The notes: generated from the sequence alone by a model not told the origin. A stretch of DNA of 64,000 nucleotides from Adiantum capillus-veneris (GCA_014529385.2 CM043952.1:63104870-63168869); one strand, 5' to 3'. Numbered from the stretch's first letter, positions 11,181-25,198 are shown. Numbers and translations: made by a program.

Positions 11181-12247
11181 CCCCATCTTTCTTTATACAA
11201 ACAATCCCAAAGAGGAACCCCAATATAGCTTCCTAGCCTCTCACCCTCCAAATAGCTCCATTATTTGCCTTTTGTTCTCGACTACGTTTATGCTTCTTAT
11301 CGACACAAACCCCAATATAGCTTCCTAGCCCCTCGCCCTCCAAATAGCCCCATTCTTTGCCTATTATTCTCGACTACGTTTATGCTTCTTATTGACACAA
11401 ACCCAAATCTTAGGGACCTCGATGATTTTAGATATGATTTATCTTTAACATTGGGACTACCTATTATCAACTCTTTTTTCACATGAACCATCATTATTCC
11501 CTTCTCAACTCCTTGGGAAACCCTTCTACCCATTCAGTGCAACCTCGAAATGACATTCCTTGTTGCCTAAACCCTCCCTCTAAACAAATCCAAATCTTGT
11601 GTTTAACCTTTCTCCATCCCAAATGTAGTCCTCAACCCAATGTTTTAAACCACTCTTTCTTCACCTAGGCTCTTTTCACCTATGGCGCCACACCCAAAAC
11701 CTATCCTAATTGTTAGTTACTATCTCAATAAAACTACTAACCTACACTCTCAAAGTGGAAGCTGAAGCACTAAAAGGATACTATCCTAATAAACTCGCTA
11801 TCCTGCTCTTTTCATATGAAAGCTGAAGCATACAAAGTACAGCTAGTCTAATGGCACCACTTTTCAAGTGTCATAAGACTTATTTAAATTCATAAAGAAT
11901 AAATAGTCCATTTGTACCTCTTTGCAGATGTCATAAACTTATCCCTGTCTCACTTACCTTTTGACTCCTAACTTCAACCACCTTTTTAATGAAATCCCCT
12001 CTTGTACATCTCCTAGTTCTTAAATGAACATTTCTCAAGCCCCTAAAGCAGTAGCCGAGGTTTACCTCACAAACTCTAGTTAGCATGCTCAACCTATAAA
12101 TATATCACCAAGAGATTGTAAAAACTTGCCCTGATGAGAGCTCAAAGGTCGAAATGCATTGGCCCTTTTACAATCTCTCTTGCCTTATTTTACATTTTTC
12201 TCTATCTTTTGGAAAGGATCGCACGTCCGGTTTTACATTTTTACAAG
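11181..12247 (+). repeat. Repeat block Q (copy 1)
   Basis: Recurs at 51061-52129 with about 93-95% identity and the same length. It includes an internal 92-bp tandem duplication starting at 11218 and 11310 (CCCCAATATAGCTTCC). C/A-rich, no recognised ORF. Here Q follows P; in the second copy Q precedes P. Confidence 0.82.
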
Positions 12248-15136
12248 CATAGTTATTTGAAAAAATTGACGCTGCACTTTCCACCTTAGAAACTTTACCC
12301 ATTCGTCAAATCTCACCCCTTCCTCTTCATCAACACATATTTGAAGCTACATCCCACAACATCCATGGTGTGCTTCTCCAATTTGCCTCAATCTCAGGCG
12401 AGCCCTTGCCATATGAAATGCCAAAGCTTCCTTCCACAGTATCCTGCCAGCATATTCTTGAATCTGCCTTAATCTTACGCGTGCCCTTGTCATATGAAAT
12501 GCCGAAACTTTATCCCACTACAGCCATGGCAAACTTCTTCTCAAATCTGCCCTCAGTCGGTGGTGCTACGGGCTGCAGTTTTCTAGGAACTTACACCCGA
12601 CGTCTTAGATTATCTCATACTTTACCCTTGCTTCTTGACAAGTCTATGCCACTGCCCCAATCCCACCCTTTTCACCCTTCAAGGTCTGCGACCTCATACA
12701 TGGAGCGCCCTCTTGTTTTCCTTCATGTAGACCAACACCGAACTAACTCTATGATTGCTTCTCAGTGCAGGTTAGCAATTGCAAGCTCAACACAAGGTCA
12801 GTGCTTGTTTCCCTTACTGCTAATAGCCTCACTTGTTGGGTATTGATCTCCACAAGTACCAGGTCTCGGTGTCACCTCACTCATCCTTTACAAGATCTCA
12901 TGTAGACCAACTAACCCTATAATTGCTTCTCAGTGCAGGTTAGCAATTGCAAGCTCAACACAAGGTCAACGCTTGTTTTCCTTACTGCTAATACCCTCAT
13001 TTCTATTGATCTCCGCAAGTACCAGGTCTCGGTGTCACCTCCCTCATCCTCTCCGTCAGGATCTCATGGTTCTCTCTTAACTTGGCTAGCCTCTTGCTTG
13101 GCTTCAAAGTACCCAAATCAGCTAGTTCCTACACAAGAGATAGACCCAAGGTTCATGGCAATGATGGCTGCCATGGCAACCATGGTGCAGATTGATCTTC
13201 TCAGTGGACTATTATCAACCTACTTAGAGATTTTTGCAAAATGTTCCCTCTTCAATGGAATCTTTACTGACATATTACAAAATGCCACACAATACCCCCC
13301 TCTTTGGTGGTGAGATGCTCTTTAGTCGAGTGTTTATTGAGAAGCTGCTGCAAGCTTTGCTTTTGGTTATGCTGCATGCACCACTTGCCAAGAATCCCAT
13401 CAAGAAACTTAAAAAATAAGATGACTTTGCCCATGTGGAAGTGGCCTACATACCTTTGGAAACCTCAAGTTAACCAAAATAGGAAGGAGATTCCTTTGCA
13501 ATGTGCTCTCCCATCTTCCACATCTTCTATTGAAGTCAGAGCGTATCCTTTACTTTGGAAGGGGCCATTGTCCTACTACAAATGCGGCTCTTCCTTTGTC
13601 CCTCCCACTCATCATTGAGTGTACCCTTGTGTCTTCTTATTTACTAAGCAAAACTCTGGCAGTGATTATTGCTACACATTTTAGCTTGCCCCTTCACCTT
13701 ATTGTGTCCCTTGAGTCCTCCCATAAAGGGTTTTCTGTCTCATCACTTCAAACCCCTAGTCAGGTTATCACTTCCTTTACAAACCTTCTTAGCTCCATAT
13801 TATTCACACCATAGCTTTTTCTTGGTTGTCGGCTCCTTCACCCAAGCATCTTGTAGCTTGGGAGCAGCTTTGCACCTATAAATATCCTTCCTTAATTGCT
13901 CTCTTGTCACTAAGAACCCCTTGTGTAGCCTCCCTTGATGACACACTCGACACATTCTACATCTTTACTCAACCAAGTGTCGGAATACGATAATTTCTCT
14001 CTTGACTCAAAGAGCCCCTTGTGTAACCTCTCTTTGTTGAAACCCTCAGCATCTACTTCATCCTTACTGAGCCAAACATTAGAATTCATAAATCTTGCTT
14101 TATCATAATCTTTATGCTTAAGGAGCCAATGGTCTATATGCTTTCAGATCACAGTTACCCAATCAGAAGCTTGAATCTAAGATGAAACTGCAAGCCAGAA
14201 CGCCCTTATTTGTCTAGCCAAAGCTTGGGGTGTTTTTATAGCTGTGAGGGAGTCAAAACTATCATTACCTTCTACTTCAGTTAATGGATATCAAATATGG
14301 GGCTAATCATCTCATCCTGATGTGCGAACCCACCCTAGTTGTGTGCCACCTAACAAGCTTCATGTATTTTCCAACTCTAATTACCTTACATCCTGCTAGC
14401 ACCCTTTGGTCTCTACCTCTCGAAGTCTGTAGATGAAAAATACCTCTTGTGCGCCTTCCTCACCCCTATTGGGTATGACCCTTGACTTCATTGGTGAAGA
14501 ACACAATGCCTACACTTCTACTTGAACCCTAAACACCTGTGCTTTTACTAATCAATAGTACTATTGAAGCCTCTTTCCTAGCCTTTCTTGCCCTAGAATA
14601 ATAAACCCTCACAACGTTCTTATTCTCAGATTCTCTCATCAAAGCCCACAACCAAGGCACTTGACAATGAAGCTATCTATACCTTCAGGTCCAAAACTGG
14701 CTATTGGCACTTTTGGTTATGCATTTTTGGTGGGGGAGCCAAGGTTTGGTTCCTCTCTTAGAATCAAGGGAAACCTAAAATTATCCAAAATGTGCACATG
14801 GTTGCCCTCAACTAGCCATTAGGCATAAACAGATTTGTGCCAACACCATGGAGGCAGCTATTGCAAGCACTGATTGTCTTGACCATGGTTTAGCCTTGGT
14901 CCCATCACTTTTAGAGAGGAAACATTGCTTTTCCACCCTTTCTCTTTGCTAGGCTTCCAAGGACTTGTCACAATCTCTAATTTCTCTTTATATTAGAGTT
15001 CGTGGGATCAGCAAACAAGGCCCCTCATAGATACCCTAACGTACATAGATGAGCGTTGAGATAGGTCGTTTTACTTTCACCCAAAGAACCTTGGTTGGCC
15101 AAATCAGTCTAAATTCCTTGAGCTTCCCCCTTCCCT
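12248..15136. other. Non-coding stretch with tandem repeats
   Basis: No retroelement domains or plausible host exons were recognised. A frame at 12370-12846 is open for 158 codons but is built on local duplications, including two similar units about 85 bp apart near 12380 and 12465 (sharing ATATGAAATGCC). The stretch ends at the TSD of element C. Confidence 0.5.
12724..13065. repeat. Imperfect tandem duplication, about 170 bp
   Basis: Two units starting CATGTAGACCAAC at 12724 and 12899 share GCTTCTCAGTGCAGG, GCTCAACACAAGGTCA and AGTACCAGGTCTCGGTGT. The register changes from 175 to 168 bp because of a 7-bp indel. Confidence 0.85.
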
Positions 15137-15321
15137 TGTCAGGCCAAGGGTAGGACCGGGCAGCAGGCCAAGGGCCAAGGACTAAGTGGCTCAGTGTGGC
15201 TAGGAGCTGAGGACCGAGCATAAGTTAAGGGGTCCTACTTGCAAGGGCCACGGGCGCCAGGGGCTATAAGTAGGGAGGTTGGGAGGAGAACGTTATGCCA
15301 GTCCATCCTTTGGCCTTTCCA
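15137..15321 (+). repeat. Left LTR of C
   Basis: 185 bp, with a TATAAG box at 15265-15270. It aligns with 20319-20454 plus 31488-31516. Confidence 0.85.
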
Positions 15322-15322
15322 C

Positions 15323-15334
15323 TGGCATCAGAGC
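15323..15334 (+). promoter_or_regulatory. PBS of C, initiator tRNA-Met type
   Basis: TGGCATCAGAGC starts two bases after the LTR, one change from the usual plant sequence. The same variant is seen in element T. Confidence 0.88.
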
Positions 15335-15351
15335 TATGGAGGAGGGGGAAG

Positions 15352-15401
<50 letters not shown>

Positions 15402-17729
15402 GCATGGGGCATGGCCTCCACCTCTCCAGATTCTTCGCAGGGGGCATTGCCTCCACCTCTCCAGATTCTTCTCTCTTTCCAACTTCTTCAAGAACAAGAC
15501 GTGCATGTCTTGCATGATCATGCAACCATGGTGTGCAAGGAGCCTAAGTAGGCGGTCAAGGTTGAGGCACATGCAACCGTGGTGTGCAAGGAGGCTAAGC
15601 AGGCGGTCTGGGTCGAGGCACACCGCGTGTGCAGAATCCCTTGCCAGGCGGGAGGCCCTGCTTGTTGATATGCACAAAAACTATCATTGAGGAGCTCGTT
15701 TGACACGCTGGAGAGCATGCTTGAGGGTTCGTCACTTGGCCGCCTTGTGTTGACAACTCCCATGCGCGCGATGGCTCCTCTTCCTCTGCACAGTGCATGC
15801 AGTCTGCCATGGCTACGAGGTGTTCACACAGGTCACTTAAGTGACCTTAGGTTTTCTTGGATAAGAGGTAGATCCCACGGCGTTTGGTTTTGAAGACAGC
15901 ATAGAGCCAACGATCAGTAGGTTCGAGTATTGCGGGCTAGAAAAGTTAAAGACGGTTGCAAATGGCACCTCCAAATCATTTGCTGAGCGTACGATCGTCG
16001 ATAGAGAAAGGAAAGTCCTTAGCACCACCAACAAAAGGGTTGAGACATGCAGGGCATGGAAGGTGCAAGAATGACATTGGAAAGCATCCGGTTTATAGCA
16101 TGTGAAGACCTACAAATACGAACTTCAACAATATCTGTATACCATAGTGAACTGCAAATCATGGTGTGTTTGGGCGGTTACTGAAAGCCATAAGTGGCTA
16201 GTAATACATGTACTCGGAAACACAAAGTGTTAGCCCAATTTTCAGGGCTAAATCGACAAACAGCATGCTCTCAAGATGCTCCAAGGGATGTGCTCGTGGG
16301 TTGACTTGAACAAGGTTCAGATGGAGCACCATGATCGAGACTGATCAACAGGCAGTGGTGGTAACGAATGTCAATGCACCGCGGGTTGATTCTTTGTCGC
16401 TTAGTGACACGATTTTTTGACATGCAGGGCATGAGTATTGTCCTATGAAGCAAAGGCTTCATTTTGCTAGGACATGGCTCCTAGGCGGGTTGTCTAATCA
16501 GATAACGATGGGACCCACCTATTGTTGGCAAGCGGGCTTCGACAAGTTTTCTACGCCATCACGAGAGCAGAGCTTCGTCTACAAATCCTCCGGATTACAA
16601 TAATCCAACCAATCAGGTACAAGGTACATATTTTGCACGAATTCTTTCTTTTTGTTTTTCAATGCATACTACAATTCGACATGGTCGATTATTTGTGAAT
16701 GCTCGACATGGTTAACTTTCTTTTGCAATGCCCTTGTCAATTGAAAAGAGTATGTTTGCTATGTGCACCAGAACTACATGAGTACTTATGTGAAGCAAGG
16801 CTTCCCTTTTGGGTATTTGGCATTGTGATTTTCTCAGTTTGGAATATGCTCTTAGCATACAAACTGGGAGAACTTTCCAGAAAGTTGCAGGTTTTTACAT
16901 CCCATACGGGTGTATATGATACATACGCTAACTCACTCCAGGAGTACATATGGCTATGAGTCGAATTTCATCAAACTACCAGAAACCGCGCCACAAGTGG
17001 GCGATAAGGTTAGTCCATTTCAAGTTATGTTTGTTCTTGTCTATGTTTTACTTTTCATTTTGGAATCGATCTCTCTGTTCTGCAAAGAAAAGTGCTTGGA
17101 TAGACTCCATAAGAAGTTGTTGTACAAAGCAAAGTGCTTGGGTAGACTCCATGTGAAGCACGGATTCTCTTATGTGCCAATGTAATATCAATTGAGTTCT
17201 TCAAATCAGTGGTAATGGCACACATCTTTGGCACTATGTGGATATAAGCTCATAGTTTACACAACGGTGCACTGTGATGTATCCATGCGAGTGTCCTCGT
17301 GCCAGGCACGTATAGCACATGCTTACATGGTTGAGATTGTCCTTGAAGCAAGGGCTTCTTATTCTATATTTTTGGTTGGTATGCATGGCATACTAGTCTG
17401 ATGGCAGTACAAACCCATCCTTGCATACGCTTCCGCTATAGCACTAGCTACTCTGTTAAGGACGAGCTCAGTTATTGATGTTTTAAAACATTTTGTGTGT
17501 ATGAGTATTCAGAGGCAAAGTGCCATCCATATGCACCTTGTTACAATCACGATCACATATACAGTAAGTGAATCAAGATGTGGTCTCTGGTACCTCTCTC
17601 TCCGAGAGCGTGGTACAAGTACATTGTTGTACGCTTATATGATAAGCTGAGAAACTGACATGGTCTGCACTAGATCATGTGCAAGGGGCATACAACACAT
17701 TCACATAAGAGATTTTCATTAGCCCAGAA

Positions 17730-17777
<48 letters not shown>

Positions 17778-20305
17778 CCCCCTTCCTCATTCTCTACGAG
17801 AAAGGTACAACTAGGCATAATTTTTCTCAACTCTTACTATGTCGATATGGTAATAGGACGGGCTAATAGCCATCTATTTTTGAAGGGCTAAGAGCCACCT
17901 ATTTTGCAATGGCTAAGCGCCATTTGTTTTGTAATCCATCCGTGATCGAACAAATCTATTCAATTGAGTACCCATTGATTTTAAAGGTCAAGCAAGTTTC
18001 TTGCCATTACTAATTTATTGGGTCTTATTTTAGCACTACACACTTTGAGTGTGTAGATCAAGTTGAGTTTTGCAAGTCTCAAACTTGGCAATGCGTCTCT
18101 CTACCAAGGTGTATAGATGAAGCAAGCAATTCAAGACAACACGGCTATTCACAAAACCCCTAGATTATGGAATTTTGGGTCTAGATAATATCCCCTTGTG
18201 AATACTATTCCACCTTGAATGGATCTTCTATTTTATCTATAGCACTACGAGTGTCTATACAAATACATACAGTTTTGGGATAAGACTCAACTGTTTTGGG
18301 ATAAGACTCAACTCGTGCTTACTACATCACTTATTAAAGTGTCACAAGCTGCCACGGGGTAGTGGACACATTTCAACATCCAAAGGAGTGTAATGCCATG
18401 GGTAAACCCAAGAGGGGTTACAGACATAGGCCAAGGGCTAGTTGAGGAGTTTTCGTGCAAACTTTAACCAAGGGTTTTGACAATGTTAATTTTAACCAAG
18501 GGGTCTGGATTGCAAGGGCAACACCCAAGGTTACGGGTGCAATATTACTTGCATTTCACTAATTTTCAATTAGTATTCCTCGGCGTTTGCAGGTGGGAAA
18601 TTTGGGCAGGGTGTGCAAACTATGTTATCCTCCATTTTTGCTCTTAAGCGAGGTGGCAAGGTCATGTAAGAGCCAAGAAATTTGGGTTGTAGTGTCCAAA
18701 ATAAGTTTCTGCATTATGCAGTTATAGACACACTTGTAGGGTTTATTTGGCACATGTTGTCACATGGGATGCAACATGGTCTAAGAACTCAAGGAGTTCG
18801 GTTTAGCCAATGTGGAGCAAGGCTAATGAGGGTCCCTCTCACTCCCGTTGTAGAGTGTTTGTTGTTACCTCCACGTACAAGTACATCTCGTACTTGAAGG
18901 ATGTTCTTTTTTTAGAAACCCTTACATGAGACATATTCCACATGTGGAGGATACGAGTCTCTGGGGGACTGACACTGGCACCAACCATTTAGATTTTGTG
19001 TCACGACAAAGTCCCTAGGTGCCGGTCAAATCTATTTTCTAGACCATTTTTTCAACACGACGTATCAAGAGCAATTTTGGTGGCCAAAAATTGTCGGATA
19101 CTTAGAATGACTTGTTAAGGTACAAGTGCAGCTAAACAACATTACAAATGGTTGTTTATGCATATAGCAAGGCTATGAGTTGTTAATGAAAAGGTTTCAT
19201 GTTTGTACCTAGAAGTGATTACTGTTTCACCTTCTATTATGGTACAAACGTTTCAACAAGACTTACAAATGATTGCAGCTGATAGTATTTAGTTTCTTTT
19301 CAAAACTATTTACACTCCTTCTTAATGTGTGCTAGGAGCATCACATTCGCCATAAGTATTGGCAAGTATGATCATGGATGTACAGGTACAAATCTGTTTT
19401 TGCTAAATGCATGCACGCTGTGTTATGGGCCCTGGTGTTTAGCAAACGTTGATTTGGAGCGGCATGCATATTCATCACATTAGTTGCTTATGAAGCATTT
19501 TTGCACTCTAAGTGCAGTATCTCTATGAGATTTCTTTTGGGGTCTACCAATCACCAATAGAGGTCATGGCTTGGTTTGGGTGCTTGTGGATTTTTCAGGT
19601 TAACCAAGATGGTTATTCTGGACATTTTTGTTTGCTCAGCAATGTTGTATGATATGGTGATCCCCGTTTACCAGTCTGACTGGGAAGATTGTTTCTAAAC
19701 CGTGGGAAAAAACACCTCAGCACTGTCAGTTATCCAAGGGGATAGGTAGATTACAAAGGATAATCTGGTGCTAAAGGATATACAAAGTGCGTACATTAGC
19801 ACCAAGCAATCCAATTAATAAGCATTTATTGCTCTACTTGGAGTTTGCTTACCATAAGTTAAAGCATGTTTGTGACTACGTTTAGTCTCTTCATGTATAA
19901 GTCAGGTTCTCAACCTGGAACACCAGCTATGGTGGGTTGTTTACTGATGAAATTTGAGAACAAATCAAGGACTTACACTTGGCTGATGAGTTATGTCAGC
20001 AAATTACTTTCATGAAAAGTGAAACAAGGTACTCTTTTGGGTACATCTTAGGTGTGATTACTTGTTTAGCATGCTCATGTGCGTTCTAAATGAAGTCTAC
20101 ACACTATGATTGGATAAGAACCTGTAACATAAGGTAGTTACAAATGGACAACAATGTGGAAAAATCAAGATGTTGCTCTTGGTTTCATTGAACCTCCTAC
20201 TAAACCGTGTTTCGATCAAGCAAATAGCTGGATCCATGAAGGCTGCCACTGTGGAAAACATTAGTGTATCATCACTCTTGTTTTTGAGGACAAAACTGCT
20301 TCTCC
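15335..20305 (+). other. Interior of C without recognised proteins
   Basis: About 5 kb with no open frame longer than 92 codons and no gag, protease, RT or integrase motif that I could see. It contains (CT)n tracts at 15354-15395 and 17733-17775, a 21-bp tandem duplication at 18272-18313 and the 25-bp hairpin repeats at 17861. The last codons before the purine tract can be read as a short Leu/Lys-rich tail like the end of some pol genes, but this is weak. It could be a true non-autonomous derivative or a very decayed element. Confidence 0.55.
17861..17935. repeat. Three 25-bp hairpin repeats
   Basis: Units at 17861, 17886 and 17911 begin GGCTAATAGCC, GGCTAAGAGCC and GGCTAAGCGCC, each a small GGC/GCC stem, followed by an A/T-rich CATCTATTTT-like tail. 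The period is exactly 25. Confidence 0.8.
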
Positions 20306-20454
20306 AAGGGGGGAGTTATGTCAGGGCAAGGGTAGCAAGCCAAGGGCCAGGGACTTAGTGGCTCAGTGTGGCTAGGAGCCGAGGGCTAGACATAAGTTAA
20401 GGGGTCCTACTTGCAAGGGCTAGGGGGTATAAGTAGGAAGGTTGGGAGGAGAAC
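20306..20454 (+). repeat. Polypurine tract and first part of the right LTR of C
   Basis: AAGGGGGGAG (20306-20315) precedes TGTCAGGG at 20319. The LTR continues to GGAGAAC, where A inserted; the remaining 29 bp follow A at 31488-31516. A TATAAG box is at 20428-20433. Confidence 0.85.
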
Positions 20455-20961
20455 TGGAATTGGAGCTGATCTCTTGAGATAGCTAATTCCAATGTTAGAA
20501 GATTTCAGCTACTGATGATGTGTTAGTTTAGACAGTCGACTGGATAGAGAATCAGAAACTAAACTGGAATTTATCTACTGGAATGAGAATCAAACTATGT
20601 ACTGAAAATAATAATCAGATTTAGATTCAGAGTACTGGATACAGAGTAAGTGTGACTGGAATATCTGTCGTGATTGGAATTACAGATGAAAGAGTACAAT
20701 AAGTATGATGTGATTTACAGATAGAGTATAGCCGACAACAACTGCCAATGATTGACAACTCAAGTACAAATGCCGCCAAAATGCTGATCCGACTATGCTC
20801 AAGATTATGCTAACCCAAATGCCAGCCCGATTACAATGTAATGGGCCCTATTTATATACCTTGGGTTTACCATGGTAATTACCGGAGTAATTACTGACGA
20901 ATTCACTGCTCGTCTCATAAGAGAACGTTCCCACTTAGTGAAGCTGTCTCAGCCGTCTACA
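20455..20961 (-). repeat. 3' LTR of A
   Basis: 507 bp, matching 30976-31482 base for base in length. On the minus strand a TATATAAATAG box is near 20849-20859. Confidence 0.93.
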
Positions 20962-20981
20962 TCCTTCCCTCCTTTCTTGAA
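20962..20981 (-). promoter_or_regulatory. Polypurine tract of A
   Basis: The minus strand immediately before the 3' LTR reads AAGAAAGGAGGGAAGGA, the expected plus-strand primer. Confidence 0.85.
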
Positions 20982-21251
20982 TTTGGCAGGATTCCAAAAT
21001 TTCTGAAAAAATTCCCTTGTCTGATTCTGATTTGAGACTGAAAAATCCACCGTCTGGTTATGATGTTGGGGATTGGACTTGACCAATGATAGAATGGCCA
21101 TACAAAGACCAAGATAGAGCTCTCATCGTCTACACAAACTGATATCAACCTTCCAGCTGAGGAAGAAAAGTCACCACTGAATTCTGAGATGGAACTACCC
21201 AGTATCCTTCCATTGAACCAGCTTCCGTTTGCCCTTTGACCTGGATGGCGT

Positions 21252-24200
21252 CTAAGAAGTCCCAGTACCAACATTCTCCTTCTGAATGAGTCGATAAATG
21301 GCATCCTTCTCAAGCTGATCCCGCCTTTCTGTGGTCATCTCTACTTCATAAGGCATGAGGGAATGATAGGTTTTGGTGTCAGTATCATAAAGCGTGCGTC
21401 TGCCTTTGGTGATCCTGGTTCTGGCGAGCTTGTGACAATGCGAAGCAGTATGGATCCATCCTTCTGGAAGAGGGTGATTAGTTTTGACCCGAGCTTTGAA
21501 AAGAATCTCAGCCATCTCCCTATACTGTGGTGCCAGGCCTGCCTTAGCTGCAATATCCTTTTCAGGAAATTTAGAAGATTCGACAGTAAGTTGCACCAGC
21601 TGATTAGTGATCTTGGTGAGGCCCCTGATCTCAAATCTTCCACTGTCCCATACATATCTGGATCCTCTGCATCTCTTCTTTCAGCACATGAATATCATTG
21701 AGTTGGAGAGCATCATTGAACAATGTTTGCCAAGTTTTCCATTCCACAGTCGATTGCTCATACCAATCCTGGAGCTCATCAATAATCTTGAAGTATGTAA
21801 GGCGATCAACTGGTTCTGGATGTTGAGGATAAAGTGATGGAAAAAATCTTGGCAGCTCCGTCTCTCTTGCTGGAAAGGCATACAAGAGAACTAGAGAATC
21901 AGACACGAATTCTAAAAAATTGAGAACAGCTTGGTTCTCTTGCTGCATCATCTTTCTGGTGATTCTCACTAGCTGAAACAATTTGCAGAGAGCAGTTGCA
22001 TGTTCTCCGACTGACATTCTAGTATGAGGTCCTTTACTAGTGGCTGTCTGATCCTCAAGAATGGCCCTTACTCTCTGATCCAAGACTCCTCTGGCAATTT
22101 GCATCTGCACCAAAACCTCCTTTAACTGCTCCCTAACATCCTTCATACATTTGTAAGTTGGTTTGTTTCCCAGTAGAAGTTCTAATTCAAGAGCGAGAGA
22201 GCGACAATCTGCAGTAGATTGTCTTTGCAAATGTGGGTTGGTCACTCTCTCTTCAGCAGTGATTATCCATTCAGGAACCCTTTTCAGCAGCTGGACTATG
22301 CTGGGATGCGCAGGTAAACGGCAAGTTTCTTGATTATGAAAAGCCATTGATTTCCAATGCTCCACCATTTCCCTGGTCCCGACATACAGCCTTTGAAACT
22401 GTTCCAAATTAGACAGGAGATCATCATCCTCCAGATATTGTCTGGTTATAGAAGCCTGATGATGTCTCAATTGCCTGTTCAAGGTGATAAGCTGTAAGGA
22501 ATGCTGTTGATCAGCCACTGGTCCCTCATCTCTAACTTTTCTTTTCCCTTTAACCTCCCTACTGAGCTGGGATCAATTTGTTGGCTGATTCCCAGTATGA
22601 CTGGGATGTTGTTCTTCTATCTGCTGATTACCCGACTGCTGCCCTTCATTCTGGCCTTCATGCTGGCCTGGCTGTGGCTGACCTCCGTCAGTTGGCCCTA
22701 TGCCACCAGTACCAGGTCCTGGAGGTGGAGATGGAGGTGGGGCATCATCATCATCATTAGTATGCCCTTGTTCTTGGTCATCCTCCTCCTTATCAGCTCC
22801 TTCGTCCTTATCTTCTTCTTCCTTACCTTCTTCTGCTTCATTCAGGGAATTTTGATGCTCAATATAATCCAGTATTTCTTGATTCATCAGAGCATTATTA
22901 TACTCAGCCACTTTGTCCTGCAAATCACTTTGCATAGTCTCCATCAAAGACTTCAAATTTTCCAGATCAAAGACAGCATTGCCTGCTGGGTTTAAAATTT
23001 CAGCCAGGCTCTTATAAATGTATCTGTCAGTGAGGAAAGCCTTCAGAGCGGTATGGCAAATAAACAAGGAGTTGAAGTCAACTCTCTTCATTTTCAGCAT
23101 CGTTTCAGCCCGTTTTGCAGCTCTCAGCGCTTCATTCCTTTGTTCCCTCACAATCTGCATATCCGACTCAGCCTTCACTAACTTGCTTTTTAAGAGCCCA
23201 ATAGCCCTATATGAATGAGCTTCAAGTAGTCGATGGTGCAGATTTTGCTCATCTCTTGTTGTCTTCAGGTTCTGAATCTGGTCTTCAACGTCCTTCAAGT
23301 CAGCTTTAGCCTTTTTCAGTTCATCTTCTGACCCTGCTGCATTTAACATTTGTCCCATGCAGTGGACAATAGTATTCCAAGAAGACTGAATGAGGACTGA
23401 GCATCCGTCCTTTACTGTAGATGGGTCAGAATCAATAGGCTCATATACTGTCACTGGAGCCATATAGGGTAAGGCTACATAATCAGCTTTCTGTATAAGA
23501 GATGCCCTTTCAATGGATGGGTCTGCATCTGCTGCAACCTATCCTTCTTTACCAGGTGCAAAGCCTCTTCATTATTTGAAATAGAGACACCACCCAGTAA
23601 GGTTGGAGAAGCTGGACCTTTGCCTTTGTCCACATCCGACTGCTCTGCTACCTTCTCAGAAGTCGACGCCTTTGCCTAATCTTGGCCAATACATTTTGAG
23701 CAGGTTGTTTATCGGTTTGGCTCACTATCGCCTTTTCAGTATTCATAGTTTTGACGTGACTCTCTATCTGCTTCAGAAAAGCACTGCTCTTCGTCAGTGT
23801 CATTTTTGGTTTCTTTGAACTACCAGCCTGATCTTCAGTGGCTTTCCTTTTCAGACCAGTTGGAGTAGTTTGACTGCCCGTGGCTTCGTCATCTGAGGAC
23901 ATATCAATATTCTTCGGCTCTGAAACTGGCTTCTCACTCCAAGCCGATTTTACATGGCCATGAGCATCTGGAGCAGTGGCCCAATACAAAAATTGCCAAA
24001 CATACCAAGCTGTTAAAACACTCTGGGATTTCAACTTAGCAGTTTGCTGAAGCATGTTGTGTGACAGGATTTGACAAAGGTTGATAGAGACCTTTGAATC
24101 CAATGTCTTGGCCAACAACATAGCAAAGACTTTCTCAGATACATATGTTGGATTATTTTTAAGGCTTACTGCTTCGGCCACAAACCTGTAAAGCAGTAGA

Positions 24201-25198
24201 AGCTTCCAGTCTCGCTACTGGAATCCCTTGACCACTGGCCTTGCACTTGCGCTTAACCGCTTCATCCTCCTTTAGGACTATACTTATCTGCAGTGGGGTC
24301 GCCATAGACGGCTTGGGCTCATTGGGCATCCGGAATGCAAAAGCTATGTCTTTCGGTGTAGCCGACACCTTCTTACCATACACTATGGCACTGCCATCTT
24401 CAGCATCGAAAGAATTGAGTACCTGCTTTATGATGTCTGCGTCGAAAGCTATTTCTGTGGCTTGCAGAATGATTCGTAGATCCCATAATTACAGCAAAGC
24501 CATAGCTTGGTCGGTGAATACATAACGCTGAATATTGCTGTAAGGAATGATGGGAAGACTTGCCTTCGCAGCAGTGATGATGGCTTGGGTTTCCTCAAGA
24601 GACTCCTGCATCTTGTTTGAGCGCTTCTTCTTATCCATACACTGTGAAGACGACGAAACAGGCGAAGGAGAAGAAGACTTACTTGATGCGTCAAAGCCGT
24701 ACCCAGGTGTCGCTGGCAAAGCTAGTCGACAGTCAACTGTCTCCTCAGAAGAGGAGGTCTGCGGCTGTAGCGAAGATACTTCAGAGCTTGGCGATGGAAA
24801 ATGAATAACGGGAGGAAATGGTCGCGCAGGGGATTTGTGAGGAAAAATGCCGACTCTCCTGACTGTTATACGTGTTTGCACCATAAAAGCTCCACCACTC
24901 GCGCTCCTAGACTTGTGTGCGTCACTGCTGTCATGGCAGACATGTATTGGACAAGACTTCTACCCATTCTCGAAATGATTACTACTGGCGTACCATCTGA
25001 TTGTTGGGCGCTTAAAATATGAAAAGTGTGTTCCCACTGATACTGGACTGGTTTCCAGTCTGGTTTGATCACACTGGTACTGATTCTAAGATCAGTCGGA
25101 TTTGGTTCTACTGGTACTGGTTCTGAAATTGGAACTGGTTGCACATGAAAAAGCCCAAAAATATCCGATTCTGGTATCTCTTGATCTGCAGTTCCCAA
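21252..25198 (-). pseudogene. A: additional ORF after integrase (aORF)
   Basis: Open pieces run in several frames over about 3.9 kb. In order from the N-terminus: a Ser/Pro-rich segment (24.5-24.9 kb); a globular part with YGKKVSATPKDIAFAFRMP (24.3 kb) and LKNNPTYVSEKVFAMLL (24.15 kb); a basic KRKATED...SSKKPK stretch that could be a nuclear localisation signal; a helical, coiled-coil-like part (22.6-23.46 kb) ending in an acidic then Gly/Pro/Gln-rich tail; and a helical C-terminal part (21.6-22.5 kb). No transmembrane segment is evident. The V-x-TP-x-x-IA pattern recalls the 'putative plant transposon protein' domain (Transposase_32, from memory), and B's aORF has a similar layout. Function unknown. 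Frame breaks make this copy dead. Confidence 0.7.

Noticed and set aside
12370-13881. Chain of + strand ORFs as exons of a host gene
   Set aside because: Frames follow tandem duplications, with no domain, no codon-bias signal and no clear splice structure.
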